A stretch of 64,000 nucleotides of DNA, taken from Vibrio sp. Isolate34 (GTDB lineage Bacteria; Pseudomonadota; Gammaproteobacteria; Enterobacterales; Vibrionaceae). Both the position numbers and the translations under genes were made by a program. The stretch covers positions 122,665-186,664 of the forward strand of contig NZ_JAKEUO010000009.1 of NCBI RefSeq assembly GCF_022397915.1, written 5' to 3'. This document shows positions 8,442 through 17,696 of this stretch, piece after piece. Position 1 is the stretch's first letter. The number at the start of each line of letters is the position of its first letter. Under the pieces are notes generated by a model. The model made no database searches, had not been told where the DNA came from, and was given only the letters and a program-made list of their open reading frames with translations.

Positions 8442-10598
8442 CTATCGTATGTTAATGTTCTTATCTCGATTTTCGTACATTTCAGGTGTGGTGTGTAATC
8501 CACCCGCATAACCTGCCGCTTCAAGTGTTTCTCTTACCTCTCGAACATGCTCTGCGGTTACCGGCTCTTGCCTGTCACCAAGGTGCAATCGCACGAAGGT
8601 GATCAACTCAGCCAGTCTCTGATCCGATAAGACATCTTCAAAGCTTGCCATTGGCATGAAGTTTCTATCCTTGTCGAGATAGGTCGGTTGTAGACCGCGC
8701 ACCGTTACCGCAATGGTGTTGAATGGATCACTGTGCATGATGATGCCGTTATTCAACAAAGTAGGGGCGATAGGATCGCGTCCTTTACCGTCGTCTCCAT
8801 GACAGGCTCCACAGGTTTGGCGATAGGTGGTGTAGATTTCAGCCGCATAAGACTCTTCATCAAACCCTTTAGGCTGCAAAGGTACGGCATCGCTGCTAAT
8901 GGTGTTGTTGATGTCACCGCTTAGCAAGTAGTAGGACATCGACTCGATATCTTCACGTGTCATCAAACTCAGACTGTTTTTCACTACATCTGCCATCCCT
9001 GCAAAAGCGGTACCTTTATCTGAGTGACCTGTGTGTAAGAAGTCGGTGAGTGTTGCTTCATCCCAACCATCGATATAAAGCTCATTGGCTGTGATATCAG
9101 GCGCATTCCAACCATCAATCAAGTTACCTTGGAAAATACGTTCTGGTATCAGAGCTTGGGCAATATTTCGTGGTGTGTGACACTCAGAACAGTGACCAAG
9201 TCCTGCGACCCAATATTTGCCTTGTTGCCATTTCTCAACGTTGTCGATCTTGTCTTTGAGTTCCTCTGGCACTTCATAATCAATAGGGTCGGTATCCATA
9301 AAAACGATATTCCAGCCAAGCAAACCTAAGCGAATGTTGGATGGAAACATCATACTGTTGTCGTCATTACGACGAGGGACCGCGGTAATCGACTGCATGT
9401 ATTCCCACAAGTCGACCATGTCTTGGTCAGTCAGATATTGATAAGAGGTGTAGGGCATTGCAGGGTACAAATAACCGTCCTTACCTTTACCATCGACTAG
9501 CGCGGCTCTGAAAGCATCAAAGTCATAGGTCCCAATACCCTCGGTAGTATGAGGCGTAATATTGGTTGAATACACGGTGCCGAAAGGGGTCACAAACGGC
9601 AAGCCGCCAGCGAAGGGTTCGCCACCTTCTGCACTATGACAAGCCACACAGTCACCGGCATACGCTAGGTATTCTCCACGCTCAACAGATGATGCTTTCA
9701 AACTCGCGAGCCTTTGTTGCTCCACTTCACCAGCGTGTCGGATGTAAGCCCCAAGTGCGAGTATCTCGTTTTCCGAAAGCTGTTTATCAAACGCAGGCAT
9801 CAGGTTGTTCAAGCCTTTATTAATAGTATGTTGTATCTCTTCAATACTGCCGCCATGCAACCAAATATCGTCGGAAAGATCAGGGACGCCGATCGCCGGG
9901 TTCGCGATAGAACCATCGGCGTGACAAGACGAACAGTATTTTGCAAACAGCTCTTTGCCGACTTTGACTTTCACCTCTGGAACATCTGTATGGCGTTGAT
10001 TGAGCGAGGCTAAGTAGTAAGAAACCTTAGCCACTTCATCGGGGCGCATGATTTCGCTCCAACCCGGCATCGCACCATTTCGCCCTTTGGCAATGGAATG
10101 GATCACAGCCTCATCGCTGCCGCCGTACAACCAATCTTGGTCAATAAGGTTAGGGAAGTGCTTCTGACCTTGTGCATTGTCTCGGTGACAAGCCGCGCAA
10201 TGAGTTTGGAACAGGATCTGACCGCTATTAACGATCTCAGGAATGGCAGCTAATCCCTCTAACGTGGTTTCGCTAGTCTGTGCAAATTGTTCATTGAGAG
10301 TGGTGGATGGTGAGCTGAGCTTATCGTCGCTCTGCTCCCAATCGACCAAGCCTTCCCATTCACCAAGTCCAGGGTAGAGCACCAAGTAACCGGCAGAGAG
10401 CAAGAACGCGACCGCATAACTGACAAACAGCAGTTTAGGTGGTGGTGCGTCCTTCTCTTCAATGTCATCAAAGGTGCCAATGGTGTGGTCATGATCGGCT
10501 TGGTGATTGCTTCGCCAGTATTTAACGACAACCGATACCATCAGAACAAAGAATATTAAGGTTAATATTACCGCCCATAGATTCCAAAATGCACTCAT
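8442..10598 (-). CDS. Pentahaem CcoP-like oxidase subunit fused to alcohol-dehydrogenase-type cytochrome c
   Basis: 718 residues, more than twice a normal CcoP. Residues 1-80 hold two membrane helices (about 5-27 and 57-76) in the CcoP arrangement. Two haem c sites follow, CAACH at 134-138 and CSSCH at 222-226, as in CcoP. From about residue 305 the protein resembles the three-haem cytochrome subunit of membrane-bound alcohol or gluconate dehydrogenases: CVACH at 317-321 followed by GGEPFAGGLPFVTPFGTVYS, CSECH at 470-474 and CGACH at 596-600. The product is thus an inner-membrane-anchored periplasmic electron wire feeding the CcoN/CcoO core. The start overlaps the ccoO stop by four bases. The fusion suggests electrons can enter from a periplasmic dehydrogenase or another donor without the bc1 complex (inference). 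Confidence 0.85.
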   Translation of the reverse strand: MSAFWNLWAVILTLIFFVLMVSVVVKYWRSNHQADHDHTIGTFDDIEEKDAPPPKLLFVSYAVAFLLSAGYLVLYPGLGEWEGLVDWEQSDDKLSSPSTTLNEQFAQTSETTLEGLAAIPEIVNSGQILFQTHCAACHRDNAQGQKHFPNLIDQDWLYGGSDEAVIHSIAKGRNGAMPGWSEIMRPDEVAKVSYYLASLNQRHTDVPEVKVKVGKELFAKYCSSCHADGSIANPAIGVPDLSDDIWLHGGSIEEIQHTINKGLNNLMPAFDKQLSENEILALGAYIRHAGEVEQQRLASLKASSVERGEYLAYAGDCVACHSAEGGEPFAGGLPFVTPFGTVYSTNITPHTTEGIGTYDFDAFRAALVDGKGKDGYLYPAMPYTSYQYLTDQDMVDLWEYMQSITAVPRRNDDNSMMFPSNIRLGLLGWNIVFMDTDPIDYEVPEELKDKIDNVEKWQQGKYWVAGLGHCSECHTPRNIAQALIPERIFQGNLIDGWNAPDITANELYIDGWDEATLTDFLHTGHSDKGTAFAGMADVVKNSLSLMTREDIESMSYYLLSGDINNTISSDAVPLQPKGFDEESYAAEIYTTYRQTCGACHGDDGKGRDPIAPTLLNNGIIMHSDPFNTIAVTVRGLQPTYLDKDRNFMPMASFEDVLSDQRLAELITFVRLHLGDRQEPVTAEHVREVRETLEAAGYAGGLHTTPEMYENRDKNINIR

Positions 10599-11209
10599 TG
10601 TGATACCTCCTGTGACGTATCTTTACCAAGGCTTTGTAGATAACGGATCAGCGCTTCGCCTTTGGTTTTTCCTCTTACTTGCAGTCTGGCATCGCCAATT
10701 TCTTGGTCAGTATAAGGCACGCCTAACGTACGTAAGGCTTCCATTTTGGCGCTGATATCATCCCCAGTTAGAGTTTGCTCAAATAGCCACGGGTAAGAGG
10801 GCATGATAGAGGTAGGAACAACTCTGCGAGGGTTCACGAGGTGAATGACATGCCATTGGTCAGAATATTTTCGGCCTAAGTTTGTTAGGTCAGGCCCGGT
10901 ACGTTTTGAACCCCACAAGTTAGGAAACTCATAAATGTCGTCTGCCTCTTTATTCGGGCGACCATTACGTTTCACTTCTGGTTCGAGAGGACGAACCATC
11001 TGAGTGTGGCAAACATGGCAGCCTTCACTGATGTATATGTCTCGCCCTGCTAACTCAATAGGTGTGAGCGGCATGGCTAAGCTGCCTTTGGCAATATCGT
11101 CTCCACGGACGATGCTTGGCACTACCCAAACCAATAAAGAGAAGGAGGCGACAACAACGGTCGTCAAAATCAAAATGACGATTGAGTGTGTAAAGTCTTT
11201 ACTCATCAT
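10595..11209 (-). CDS. ccoO: cbb3-type cytochrome oxidase subunit II
   Basis: A 204-residue monohaem subunit of cbb3-type cytochrome c oxidase. An N-terminal membrane anchor (about residues 9-30) is followed by CHVCHTQMVRPL near residue 59, the typical CcoO haem site, then GPDLTNLGRKYSDQWHVIHL and a Met-containing segment SIMPSYPWLF that supplies the haem ligand. It begins directly at the end of ccoN and overlaps the CcoP-fusion start by four bases, so the operon is tightly coupled. Confidence 0.92.
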   Translation of the reverse strand: MMSKDFTHSIVILILTTVVVASFSLLVWVVPSIVRGDDIAKGSLAMPLTPIELAGRDIYISEGCHVCHTQMVRPLEPEVKRNGRPNKEADDIYEFPNLWGSKRTGPDLTNLGRKYSDQWHVIHLVNPRRVVPTSIMPSYPWLFEQTLTGDDISAKMEALRTLGVPYTDQEIGDARLQVRGKTKGEALIRYLQSLGKDTSQEVSQ

Positions 11210-12634
11210 TTAAGCCCCCTCATTAACGGTGTGTTTAGCATCATGTACGGCGGGCATACGAACCGTTTTGTACAAGTTGAATGCCATTAAGAACAATCCA
11301 AGGACGAACAGCGCGCCACCAAAGAATCGTAAGAACAACCAAGGTGCTTTGAAGTCCATTGCCTCTACAAAACTGTAAATCAGTTCGCCATTTTCATTTT
11401 GAGCGAGCCACATATAACCTTCACCGATGCCCGCGACCCAAAGTGCTATCGCATAAAGAGCGACACCGGCATGAGCGAGCCAGAAGTGCCACTTAATCAG
11501 TCGTGGTGACCAAAGATCGGTTTGGCCCCACAAGCGTGGGATGAAGTAGTAAAAGACGGCTATCCCTGACATCCCAACCCACCCAAGTGCTGCAGAATGT
11601 ACGTGACCGATAATCCATTCGGTGTTGTGTGCCACCATGTTGAACCAGCGAATGGCAAGCAGTGGGCCTTCAAATGTTGCCAAGCAGTAGTAAAGAATCG
11701 CTGAGAAGAAGAATAAAAGAATGTAATCGGACTTTAGCTTTTCTTTATTTTGCAGAAGGGTCATTGCGCTATTGAACGCACCGGCCCACGAAGGGAGCCA
11801 AAGGATCAGCGACATCACGATGCCGATATTTTGAATCCAGATGGGAACGGAAGAGTAAACGAGATGGTGTGTCCCGGCCCATGTGTAGAAGCCGACCAAG
11901 CCCCAGAAGTGGATCACAGACAAGCGGTACGAATAGATAGGTCTATCGGCTGCTTTGGGTATGAAATAGTAATTCATACCGATGATACCCGCGGTCAGTA
12001 GGAAACCGACGGCATTGTGTCCCCACCACCACTGAACAATCGCATCTTGAGCGCCTGCAAATACAGAGTAGGATTTCATCGCTAAAACTGGTATCGCAAG
12101 GTTGTTGACGATGAAAATCATGGCAACGACGATGATGAAAGCAGCAAAGAACCAGTTTGCCACGAAGATATGACTGACCCTCCGCTTTGCAAGCGTGCCA
12201 AAGAACAACACTGCATAAAGCACCCAAACCAGCACAATCATCAAGTCGATTGGCCATTCAAGCTCTGCATACTCTTTTGAGGTTGTGTGGCCTGCGGGGA
12301 GCGAAATGACTGCAAGTAAAAGAATGAATTGCCAGCCCCAAAATACCATCCATGAAAGGCTTTTGTTGAATAGGTCACAATGGCCCGTTCGCTGGGCTAT
12401 GTACAAAGAAGTACCCATTAAAATATTCACGACGAAGCCGTATATCACACCAGAGGTATGTAGCGGGCGCAGTCGACCAAATTGGAAATATTGGGAATCG
12501 AAGTTTAAGACTGGCCAATATAATTGCGCGGCGAGAATCACGCCGATGATCATACCTACAATCGCCCACACTAAGGATGCGACGATGAAGTACTTCACGA
12601 CCTTAATGCTGTATTGCGTTGTCACTTGTTCCAT
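11210..12634 (-). CDS. ccoN: cbb3-type cytochrome oxidase subunit I (catalytic)
   Basis: 474 residues with about 12 membrane helices, the normal length for CcoN. It carries low-spin haem and the haem-CuB oxygen site in the inner membrane. Histidine-rich conserved segments are visible: RPLHTSGVIYGF near residue 57, WWGHNAVGFLLTAG near 203, TWAGTHHLVYSSVP near 255 and IGHVHSAALGWVG near 340. It follows a small cytochrome c gene and precedes ccoO with no gap. No ccoQ, ccoG, ccoH, ccoI or ccoS lies nearby, so assembly factors must be encoded elsewhere, perhaps at a second, standard cco locus. Confidence 0.93.
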   Translation of the reverse strand: MEQVTTQYSIKVVKYFIVASLVWAIVGMIIGVILAAQLYWPVLNFDSQYFQFGRLRPLHTSGVIYGFVVNILMGTSLYIAQRTGHCDLFNKSLSWMVFWGWQFILLLAVISLPAGHTTSKEYAELEWPIDLMIVLVWVLYAVLFFGTLAKRRVSHIFVANWFFAAFIIVVAMIFIVNNLAIPVLAMKSYSVFAGAQDAIVQWWWGHNAVGFLLTAGIIGMNYYFIPKAADRPIYSYRLSVIHFWGLVGFYTWAGTHHLVYSSVPIWIQNIGIVMSLILWLPSWAGAFNSAMTLLQNKEKLKSDYILLFFFSAILYYCLATFEGPLLAIRWFNMVAHNTEWIIGHVHSAALGWVGMSGIAVFYYFIPRLWGQTDLWSPRLIKWHFWLAHAGVALYAIALWVAGIGEGYMWLAQNENGELIYSFVEAMDFKAPWLFLRFFGGALFVLGLFLMAFNLYKTVRMPAVHDAKHTVNEGA

Positions 12635-12677
12635 AACAAGGCTCCTTGCCTAGAGGTTTTGAACCGCTGACTGAATT

Positions 12678-13064
12678 TTATTCGCTGACTTCGTTTGAAT
12701 CGCCGAGCGAGCTTGAGTCATTGCCCAGCATTGAATAGAAATAGGAAATATCACGGATACCTTGGTCTGAAAGCGTGTCGGCCTGCTGCTGCATGAGTAT
12801 CGCCAAGCCACTGGTTCTTTCACGTGTCTGATAATCTTTCAGTGAAGAGATCAGGTATCCCACCTTTTGACCGCGAAGGTTCGGGTAGGGGTCTTGTGTT
12901 GAGATACCATCAACGCCATGACAAGTCATACACACCTTAGCTTTCTGTTTACCCAATTCGAATTGCTCTTTGTTAACTTCGGCAGAAACAGGAAACATGA
13001 CCAGCGTCATTACTAAGGTAGAAAGTGCCGTCATGGGGTTAAATCTTCGCTTATTTAAACTCAT
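12678..13064 (-). CDS. Small periplasmic monohaem cytochrome c
   Basis: 128 residues from the preferred start, MSLNKRRFNP, which has agggaat 6-8 bases upstream; the frame is open for 24 more codons but these give no better site. A signal peptide (to about residue 28, ending VSA) is followed by a class I haem site CMTCHG and the segment PYPNLRGQKVGYL, as in cytochrome c553/c4-like proteins. It is the first gene of the oxidase operon and is a plausible soluble electron donor to CcoO or the CcoP fusion. Confidence 0.82.
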   Translation of the reverse strand: MSLNKRRFNPMTALSTLVMTLVMFPVSAEVNKEQFELGKQKAKVCMTCHGVDGISTQDPYPNLRGQKVGYLISSLKDYQTRERTSGLAILMQQQADTLSDQGIRDISYFYSMLGNDSSSLGDSNEVSE

Positions 13065-13498
13065 TATCGATTCCCTTGATTGTGAAGTGAGTAAACCTTT
13101 CTTAGAGCGCAACGTATGTAAGCTGGTGGACTTCAAAACGATGAATACTAGTTTAAAAGGCGCTCAAAACTGCTTACGTTCGATTAAAGGTTATGCAGCG
13201 GCAGGCATTCTCGCTACTTACAGACTCATTTTTATTGTCAATTTTATTGGTCACTACGTATTCATAGGAGGAATTGGATTAATCAAGGTGTTTAAAAACG
13301 GAGATTTTTACGGCATAAATGTTAACCAATGAATATTTGGGAAGAAACATAGGTTGTTTTCATGCTGGATTACAAGGTTAAAACGTTATTTTAACTGGAC
13401 TGAGTTGCATGAATTAAAAATTAGGTAATGTCTAAGCAAGTCAAATGGCTAATATGGACTAGACTCAAGTTAGTGACCTTTTTAAAACGGAGTTAAAA
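13065..13498. other. 434-bp divergent intergenic region
   Basis: It lies between the oxidase operon (minus) and the SUOX-like gene (plus) and must contain both promoters. It is AT-rich. I looked for an FNR site (ttgat-N4-atcaa), expected for a cbb3 operon, and found only ttggattaatcaa near 13273-13286, which has the wrong spacing. No confident operator can be named. Confidence 0.5.
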
Positions 13499-13954
13499 AT
13501 GAGAACTGCACTTCTTTTGATATTTTCATTCTGTTCATTTTCTATTTTTGCTGCGTCAGAATTAACGGTATTCGACCATTTAGGGCAAAAGCATGAGTTC
13601 AGCCGAGAGCAATTGTTGTCGCTCCCTCAACAAGAAATTTCCACCACCTTACCTTGGGTAGATGGAGAATCTGTGTATAGCGGGGTCACGTTACTCGCGG
13701 TACTTGAAAGCATGGATTTACCTGTGTCAGCTCAGGTCACGTTTGTCGCGTTGAACGATTATAAAGTTGTAGTGCCAAAGGAAGGTTTTTATGACTATCA
13801 GCCTATTATTGCGATAAAGCAAAATGGTGAGTTTATGTCGGTGAGAGACAAGGGACCTTATTGGTTGATCTACCCATTGTCGACTCGCCCAGACATTGAT
13901 AACACGGACTTTCATGCCAAGATGATCTGGCAGATACGCGATATCTACTTGTAG
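13499..13954 (+). CDS. Periplasmic protein of the molybdopterin-oxidoreductase (SUOX-like) fold
   Basis: 151 residues with a signal peptide ending near FAAS (residue 20). The rest resembles the small, cofactor-free members of the sulfite-oxidase molybdopterin-binding fold: SGVTLLAVLESM near residue 61, VTFVALNDYKVVVP near 80 and RDKGPYWLIYPLS near 118. The protein is too short for an enzyme and lacks the conserved Cys that binds molybdenum, so a binding or sensory role is more likely. It lies nine bases upstream of a membrane GGDEF-like protein and the two probably work together. Confidence 0.7.
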   Translation: MRTALLLIFSFCSFSIFAASELTVFDHLGQKHEFSREQLLSLPQQEISTTLPWVDGESVYSGVTLLAVLESMDLPVSAQVTFVALNDYKVVVPKEGFYDYQPIIAIKQNGEFMSVRDKGPYWLIYPLSTRPDIDNTDFHAKMIWQIRDIYL

Positions 13955-13963
13955 AGGCTCATT

Positions 13964-14989
13964 ATGAAAAAACTGCTGCCATTAGCTGTGATTAAAACCA
14001 CTGTGTTGAGTTTGGCGGTGATTGTTTTAACCGTTAATATCTATAGTGTTACGCGGATTAATGATATTAATAAGAGTTTTTCTAGTAGTCAAAATGAAGT
14101 GACTTGGTTTGTCTTTCAGCTCGTCAAAGAGTACGCCAATTTCTTGATGGTTACTCGGTCAGACACGATTGACTATGACGAATTGTGGTTGGCCTACGAT
14201 ATTACCTGGAGTCGTTTTGATATTTTAATTAATAGTACTGAGTCATCTGATTTTATTCGCTCAGCAAACTTTAGACCTTATTTTACGGCTGAGTTTGACA
14301 AATTTAAGTCGTTAGAGTCCTCAATTAAACTGGTTAAGCAAGGTAAGTTGCCTCAAGGTTCTCTGCAAAAAAAAATAGAGATTTGTTACAACACCTTGGT
14401 TGATTTTATTAACGAAAAATTTCGCCTACAGAGTCCTGTAATTGAAGATAACACCTCTATGGTCGACAAGTGGGTCTTGGTGAACTATGTCAGCAGTATT
14501 TTTCTGATGTTGCTGCTGATGATGACTGGTGTAATTTTCTATGTCGATTCTTCTACTAAAAGAAAACTCTATTCTACGGATTTCATTACGGGTTTCCGTA
14601 ACCGTGTTTCTCTGATGAAATTTGTTAAGAGCAATTACCCCAAAGATAACAATTTTGATTTGTATTTCGTTCGAATCAGAAATCTGAGTGAAATCAACCA
14701 AAAGTATGGACCTGAATATGGCGATCTGGTAGTGAGTTCCACGGCAAAATCTCTTACATCAAAAATTCCAGACAGTACGATTTCTTTTCGTAGTAGTGGT
14801 AGTCAGTTTTTATTCTTTGTCCCAGAACATTTGTATGAAAGCGACGAAATTCAAGACCAATTTAATGACGTGTTGAGTGATTACATTTCTGCGGGTAATT
14901 TGGAACTCATGATCGACGCAGTAGTAAGGCATAAGAAAAACATTAGCTCTAAAGACATGTTGGAGCTAGTCACTACCATGCAAGGTTAA
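13964..14989 (+). CDS. Membrane protein with degenerate GGDEF domain
   Basis: 341 residues: helix 1 at about 10-29, a periplasmic segment of about 135 residues, helix 2 at about 168-190, then a GGDEF-fold domain. The domain opens with TGFRNRVSLMKFV, but the signature RxGGDEF is replaced by FRSSGSQFLFFV, so diguanylate cyclase activity is very unlikely. It may act as a receptor that controls another protein, with the SUOX-like periplasmic product of the preceding gene as its ligand or partner (inference from adjacency). Confidence 0.75.
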   Translation: MKKLLPLAVIKTTVLSLAVIVLTVNIYSVTRINDINKSFSSSQNEVTWFVFQLVKEYANFLMVTRSDTIDYDELWLAYDITWSRFDILINSTESSDFIRSANFRPYFTAEFDKFKSLESSIKLVKQGKLPQGSLQKKIEICYNTLVDFINEKFRLQSPVIEDNTSMVDKWVLVNYVSSIFLMLLLMMTGVIFYVDSSTKRKLYSTDFITGFRNRVSLMKFVKSNYPKDNNFDLYFVRIRNLSEINQKYGPEYGDLVVSSTAKSLTSKIPDSTISFRSSGSQFLFFVPEHLYESDEIQDQFNDVLSDYISAGNLELMIDAVVRHKKNISSKDMLELVTTMQG

Positions 14990-15137
14990 AGCTTGTATTC
15001 ACGAGCTTTACTCACGCAGCTCATTTCGCTTCTTGTTCACCCTAATGTCAGTGTTAAGCCCTGATATTTTACGCTTCTACCCGTCTAGCTGTCCTAGCTA
15101 CAATTCGGTCTATCGCTTATGGTGTGTTTTCCTAATG

Positions 15138-15235
15138 ACTTTAATATCTTGTGACCTTAATACCTTATGATTGGATGTGTACTAGTAGAAGAGTGGATGT
15201 GTATTAGTTGAAGAGTGGATGGAGAACGCTGAAGG
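15138..15235. repeat. Two short degenerate tandem repeats between convergent genes
   Basis: First, two 16-bp units around 15138-15169 (forms of cttaatatcttgtga). Then three 22-bp units starting at 15173, 15195 and 15217, each opening with ggatg. They sit between the stops of the degenerate GGDEF gene (plus) and the GGDEF/EAL gene (minus). No clear hairpin terminator was found here. Confidence 0.55.
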
Positions 15236-15257
15236 CTAGAAGAAGAAAACCACGAGC

Positions 15258-17693
15258 TTATTTATTTTGGTTTAGAGCCACAATTCGTTCGTCAGAATCA
15301 CCGTCACTTGATGGTGTTGCCTGCTCTAAAATCGCCTGTGGGGTGTGCTCTCGAATGAACTCAATAAACTGGATATAGGTTAGCGGTTTACTGAATAAGT
15401 AACCTTGTATGAGGTTACAGTTGGCTTTCCTTAAGTACTGATATTGCTCTATAGATTCCACACCTTCTCCAACGACTTGGGTACCACAGGAATGGCCTAA
15501 GTTAACCATGGAATCGACCATCCTACGGTCGGCCTTATCTTTGGTTATGTTATCGATAAAGCTCTTATCAATTTTAAGCTCGTCAACGGGATAATGAAGC
15601 AATTGGTTGAACGCGGAGTATCCGGTACCAAAGTCATCCAGTGATACCTTTAAGCCCAAGCTTCTTATACTTTCGATGGTCTGGACTGTAAGCTTGGTAC
15701 TCTTCACATAACTGGTCTCAGTTATCTCGATAATGATGTTACCAGCCGGTACTTGATATCGCTCGAGCACCTTACGAATGTTGTCGGCGAAGTTACGATT
15801 GTAAAGCTCCATTGCCGATACATTAATTGATAGAGTGCCTTTGTATTTATAGATCTCTGAAAGTTCTTTATAGCTTTTAATGGCAGTGTTGATTACCCAC
15901 ATGTCGATCTTTGATATTAAGTTGCTCTTCTCTGCTACTGGGATGAACTCGTCCGGTCCTGCGTTAATATTAGTAAGAGTAGGGCAGCGAATGAGACACT
16001 CGACACCGTCGACTTCAAGTGTTTTGGCATCAAAAATTGGCATAAAGCGCAACTCGAAGTTGTCGCTTTCACAACACTCCAACAGTCTTTTTTCAATCAC
16101 ATCATGTCGCTCTAGAGTATGCAATAACTCTTCTCCATACACGATGCGGCTTTCTCCATCACTGTGAGCCTTGGCGTTAACCAACATCGCATCAATACAT
16201 CGGTGCCAAATCTGTTCAAATTTAGGAGTATCGACAGGCAGTACGCCTGTGGCGATAGAGAGCCTAAAACCGTAGTAATCGAGGAAGGTAGTACCGGTGA
16301 GCACATTATTGATGTTCTCAATCTCATCGTTGATGGATTGATTAGGGCCTATTTCCAATATGGCAATAAACTGGTTGCCACCAAGCCTTGCTAAAGAATA
16401 ATCACTCCAACTAAAGCCCAACGTTGATTGCTGGTTTTGTAATGTCTCTCTGAGCGCTTTGGCCAAACTTATCAGGACGTTATCACCGACTTTGGCACCA
16501 TAAAGGTCATTAATTTTTCGAAAGTCGATGATGTCCCAACAGACTAAATAACAGTTTGGGTTCATCGAACTTTTTAAACGGACATCAAGGTGTCGAATGA
16601 ATGAGCGTCGGTTGGCAAGCTTGGTCAATTGGTCAAATTCGGCTTCAAACTTTAATTCAGTCAGTGAGTCGATGTAGGCGTTTTTAAGGCCATCAATTTC
16701 GCTTTGTCCTGATGAACGTTTGAAATATCGAAGTTTGAGTCCACCAATGGAGATTTCATGCAAAAGATCTTTGAGTGGACGAACCAATTGGTAGCGGACG
16801 ACCAGGTGTACGATCAACATAATAATGAAAAGGGTCGAAAAGTAGCCAAGAAAGGTTTGTTGAATTATGCGAGTCTTTTCTTGATCGAACTTCTGCTCGC
16901 GGATATTAACTTTAGCAAGGAGGTTGCGACTGGCCATTTGAACTTTAATTCTGTCGTTCTCATGTTCAAATGACTCGATGACAAATTGTTTGCTTTCAAT
17001 GTGTTTTGCGTCGGTTGATGGCTCAATCAATAGCTGCATGTTGTCGTTATCATTGTATGCGTTCAACAAGCTAGATAATTGTTTTAATGGTCCATCGGCA
17101 ATCAAGATGTATCGGTTCAGGCTGCCGTTTGCGCGTTTGTCTTGTGGAAGTAGATAGGGATCGATAGCAGCCACATAAGCATATCGGAGTTCACCACTTA
17201 TGGATACATAAGAGAAGCCTTGCTGAGATAACTCGTCTTGATTTACTAATGCCGTATACACATCAAACACACGCTCATAAATGGTATCTGGGATTTTTAG
17301 CCCCTCGAAAGGGTCAGCGCGTAACGTAGAAAGTGTTAAGTTGAAGTCGGGATCGATGATGTAAATATTACGCTGCCCAAACTGATTGACGTTACTTTGA
17401 TTCAACGCTTGAAGGACTCTTTTTTCTAACAAAGATAAAGTGGTGTAATCACTTGGGGTTTGAATATAGCGTAAGAACTGGAGGGAAGAACTGATGTCTT
17501 TTGCCAGTAAAGATAACCCCAATTGTTCGTATTCCGCTGCAACCAGAGCAGAATTTACGTCAGATTGTACTTCATCTAAATACATACGCTTAACATGGTT
17601 AGAGGCAAAGTTGTATGTGACTAGCCCTGCTATTGTGAAAACGAATATCAGCGTGGGTATGAGTACGAAATAGAGCTTCTTTAATACTGGCAT
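15258..17693 (-). CDS. MbaA-like membrane GGDEF/EAL c-di-GMP protein
   Basis: 811 residues. Helix 1 (about 7-29), a large periplasmic domain to about 280, helix 2 (about 283-305), a linker, a GGDEF domain (about 345-510) and an EAL domain (about 535-790). The cyclase signature reads RLGGNQF instead of RLGGDEF, so synthesis of c-di-GMP is doubtful. The EAL signature reads ECL but keeps the catalytic Glu, and EITET, DDFGTGYS and the C-terminal GEGVES are intact, so it is probably a phosphodiesterase. It starts three bases after a PotD-like protein gene, the same order as nspS-mbaA of Vibrio cholerae, where the binding protein with polyamine modulates MbaA. It is either the MbaA orthologue or a paralogue; specificity is inferred. 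Confidence 0.82.
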   Translation of the reverse strand: MPVLKKLYFVLIPTLIFVFTIAGLVTYNFASNHVKRMYLDEVQSDVNSALVAAEYEQLGLSLLAKDISSSLQFLRYIQTPSDYTTLSLLEKRVLQALNQSNVNQFGQRNIYIIDPDFNLTLSTLRADPFEGLKIPDTIYERVFDVYTALVNQDELSQQGFSYVSISGELRYAYVAAIDPYLLPQDKRANGSLNRYILIADGPLKQLSSLLNAYNDNDNMQLLIEPSTDAKHIESKQFVIESFEHENDRIKVQMASRNLLAKVNIREQKFDQEKTRIIQQTFLGYFSTLFIIMLIVHLVVRYQLVRPLKDLLHEISIGGLKLRYFKRSSGQSEIDGLKNAYIDSLTELKFEAEFDQLTKLANRRSFIRHLDVRLKSSMNPNCYLVCWDIIDFRKINDLYGAKVGDNVLISLAKALRETLQNQQSTLGFSWSDYSLARLGGNQFIAILEIGPNQSINDEIENINNVLTGTTFLDYYGFRLSIATGVLPVDTPKFEQIWHRCIDAMLVNAKAHSDGESRIVYGEELLHTLERHDVIEKRLLECCESDNFELRFMPIFDAKTLEVDGVECLIRCPTLTNINAGPDEFIPVAEKSNLISKIDMWVINTAIKSYKELSEIYKYKGTLSINVSAMELYNRNFADNIRKVLERYQVPAGNIIIEITETSYVKSTKLTVQTIESIRSLGLKVSLDDFGTGYSAFNQLLHYPVDELKIDKSFIDNITKDKADRRMVDSMVNLGHSCGTQVVGEGVESIEQYQYLRKANCNLIQGYLFSKPLTYIQFIEFIREHTPQAILEQATPSSDGDSDERIVALNQNK

Positions 17694-17696
17694 TTA

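Noticed and set aside
9566..10013. Plus-strand frames of 85-99 codons over the CcoP fusion
   Set aside because: They are shadows of the haem-protein coding sequence on the other strand.
12285..12653. Plus-strand open frame of 122 codons over ccoN
   Set aside because: It is antisense to a strongly recognised gene, has no ribosome site and no sensible protein composition.
13265..13290. FNR-like half sites upstream of the cbb3 operon
   Set aside because: The inverted halves are one base too close to match the FNR consensus spacing.
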